Below are positions 1-64,000 of a stretch of 64,000 nt of DNA, in pieces. The notes under the pieces were generated by a model. That model had not been told where the DNA came from and made no database searches. It saw only the letters and a list, made by a program, of their open reading frames with translations. Within the stretch, counting starts at the first letter, position 1. Each line of letters begins with the position of its first letter. Where the stretch lies: positions 29,844,125 to 29,908,124 of the forward strand of contig NC_084599.1 in the NCBI RefSeq assembly GCF_033807715.1. Direction: 5' to 3'. Both the position numbers and the translations under genes were made by a program. This DNA is from Cololabis saira (lineage: Eukaryota > Chordata > Actinopteri > Beloniformes > Belonidae).

Positions 1-62842
<62,842 letters not shown>

Positions 62843-62924
62843 GGCGTCACATATAACTTCACAGGAATGTACGTGGATGCGCACGCGCTTTGGAATTCAG
62901 ACCTTCTTTTCTCTCGGATGGAGG
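62843..62924 (-). other. bcar3: 5' UTR part of the SAM start exon, with upstream acceptor
   Basis: On the minus strand a long pyrimidine stretch ending CTTCATTGTGTTTCAG precedes position 62924, and about 82 bases then lead to the ATG at 62842. An in-frame TGA sits in this leader. It looks like an internal 5' UTR segment rather than a transcription start, implying a more distal promoter, perhaps beyond base 64000. Confidence 0.4.
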
Positions 62925-64000
62925 CTGAAACACAATGAAGAAGTAGAAAAATCAATTACATTCAGATGACTAGTGGAAATAAATCTAAATAATCAACACT
63001 GGGCCGATGCCAAGATAAGGATTGCCAACCGTTTGCTCTTAGCTCTCACAAAAAGTCAGATTGCACATTGTGCAGATTAAGTCCATACAATTGGAGACAT
63101 ACTAGTCAAGATAACTCCTCTTTCCTCTGTTCAGTGACCTTTCACAGCTAATGGCTCTGGAATGTGCCAGTTTACTTTTAGCTGCATATTTAAAAAGTAC
63201 AGCCAGACATTCAGACTGCATATTCACATCCTTCTAGGATATCTGAGATTAAAAAAAACACGTTGGGCTGAGGAGATTTAACCGAAAATATCTAAGCCAG
63301 TTCACTCGAAGCATGATATAATTGTTTGTAGAAGCACATTAGGCCTTAAAATTGTTCTTTCGCACACAACCAGACCAATGTTGGCCAGATACCCACTTCT
63401 ACGTTATTTAGCTCATTTCACTCAGCTGTTTGCACACATGCTGTTTGATGCTCAATGTGCCTCACTGCTTAATTTGTAATGGACAATGATGGAAAAAGAA
63501 GTCAAGCTAATGGGTCGAAGTTGGTACATTTTTCCAAAATAAACCAACAAAAGGCAAGAAACACTGGCATAATGAGGGCATGAGCAGCTTAAAGAGCACG
63601 ATTGCTGTGGGAAAAGGGCTTTTTAGACTGAAATATTTATCGTAGGATAAAAAAAGAGCAAATTCATTCAAGTCTGTGGCAACCTTCCACAAACCTACTG
63701 ACTTACCCAAGTTAGTAAAGTGTCCATTTATACACCATCACTATCATATGGATGTAGAATACTGTGTAGTATCAGTGACAGAAGCTTCACAGGACATGTG
63801 AAAGCACCATTAATATTTGTGACATTCAAAAGCAATAATTGTACTTAACTTAGCATCTTATAAAATGATATGCTGTAAAAAACAACAACCAAACATAAAA
63901 TTAGCAGGGTATTCAGAAAATGAGGACCACTGCCAAGGCCTGTAGGTCACTTTAGATGACACGTTGGCATGTTCCTTCCTTCTATTATGTTTTCATCAAA
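62925..64000. other. Upstream of the SAM start exon, nothing recognised
   Basis: A donor-like TTGG|GTAAGTC on the minus strand near 63707, with a TATAAATGG upstream of it, could mark a 5' UTR exon but is unsupported. No repeats or coding named. Confidence 0.35.

Noticed and set aside
63690..63720. GTAAGTC donor with TATAAATGG about 25 bases upstream, as a first exon for the SAM transcript
   Set aside because: TATA-to-donor spacing is too short for a normal TSS plus exon; kept only as a possibility in the 62925-64000 entry.

Overview
The window is vertebrate genomic DNA, almost certainly from a teleost (probably percomorph) fish. The grounds are small exons in long AT-rich introns with GT-AG splice sites, abundant (CA)n, (ATCC)n and (GCAC)n microsatellites, and many repeats of recognisable teleost type: hAT miniature elements, tRNA-derived SINEs, L2-like 3' ends ending in (AATTG)n, and LINE fragments. 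There is no bacterial-type gene density. Nearly all long open frames are low-complexity or repeat-derived.

One gene explains all the confident coding signal. It is bcar3 (NSP-family adaptor: SH2 domain plus a C-terminal Cdc25-like, Cas-binding domain), on the minus strand and running off the window at base 1. Its exons from 5' to 3' are: N-terminal exon (29840-30032), GTLPR-motif exon (28624-28869), a short exon (22787-22829, with an in-frame alternative acceptor at 22928), then the SH2 exons 2504-2632, 1483-1608, 288-404 and the partial 1-67. All phases agree, and the pTyr-binding FLxR arginine is present. The C-terminal domain lies beyond the window.

The most interesting result is upstream. 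Two minus-strand exons, at 62753-62842 (with the start ATG) and 55135-55249, together encode a complete-looking sterile alpha motif (SAM) domain. They end in phase 1, and the bcar3 N-terminal exon is open in that phase through its 5' edge. A SAM-SH2-Cdc25-like long BCAR3 isoform is therefore predicted. A separate non-coding first exon (about 42376-42560), with a consensus donor and an in-frame stop, would give the usual SAM-less protein. Two further candidate start exons in the 20-kb intron before the SH2 exons (16662-16742 and 6615-6741) end in the phase needed to splice to the SH2 exon at 2632.

Layout: 1-2.7 kb SH2 exons; 2.7-22.8 kb large intron with microsatellites, two hAT MITEs, an inverted LINE fragment and candidate start exons; 22.8-30.0 kb the short exon, one hAT MITE and two N-terminal exons; 30.0-55.1 kb 5' intron with a Harbinger-like element, a palindromic satellite, the non-coding first exon and a nested transposon cluster at 47.8-49.7 kb; 55.1-62.9 kb SAM exons separated by a LINE split by a hAT MITE; 63-64 kb nothing recognised. 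No second gene, tRNA or rRNA was found. All identifications come from reading the sequence and remembered family features; no search was run.
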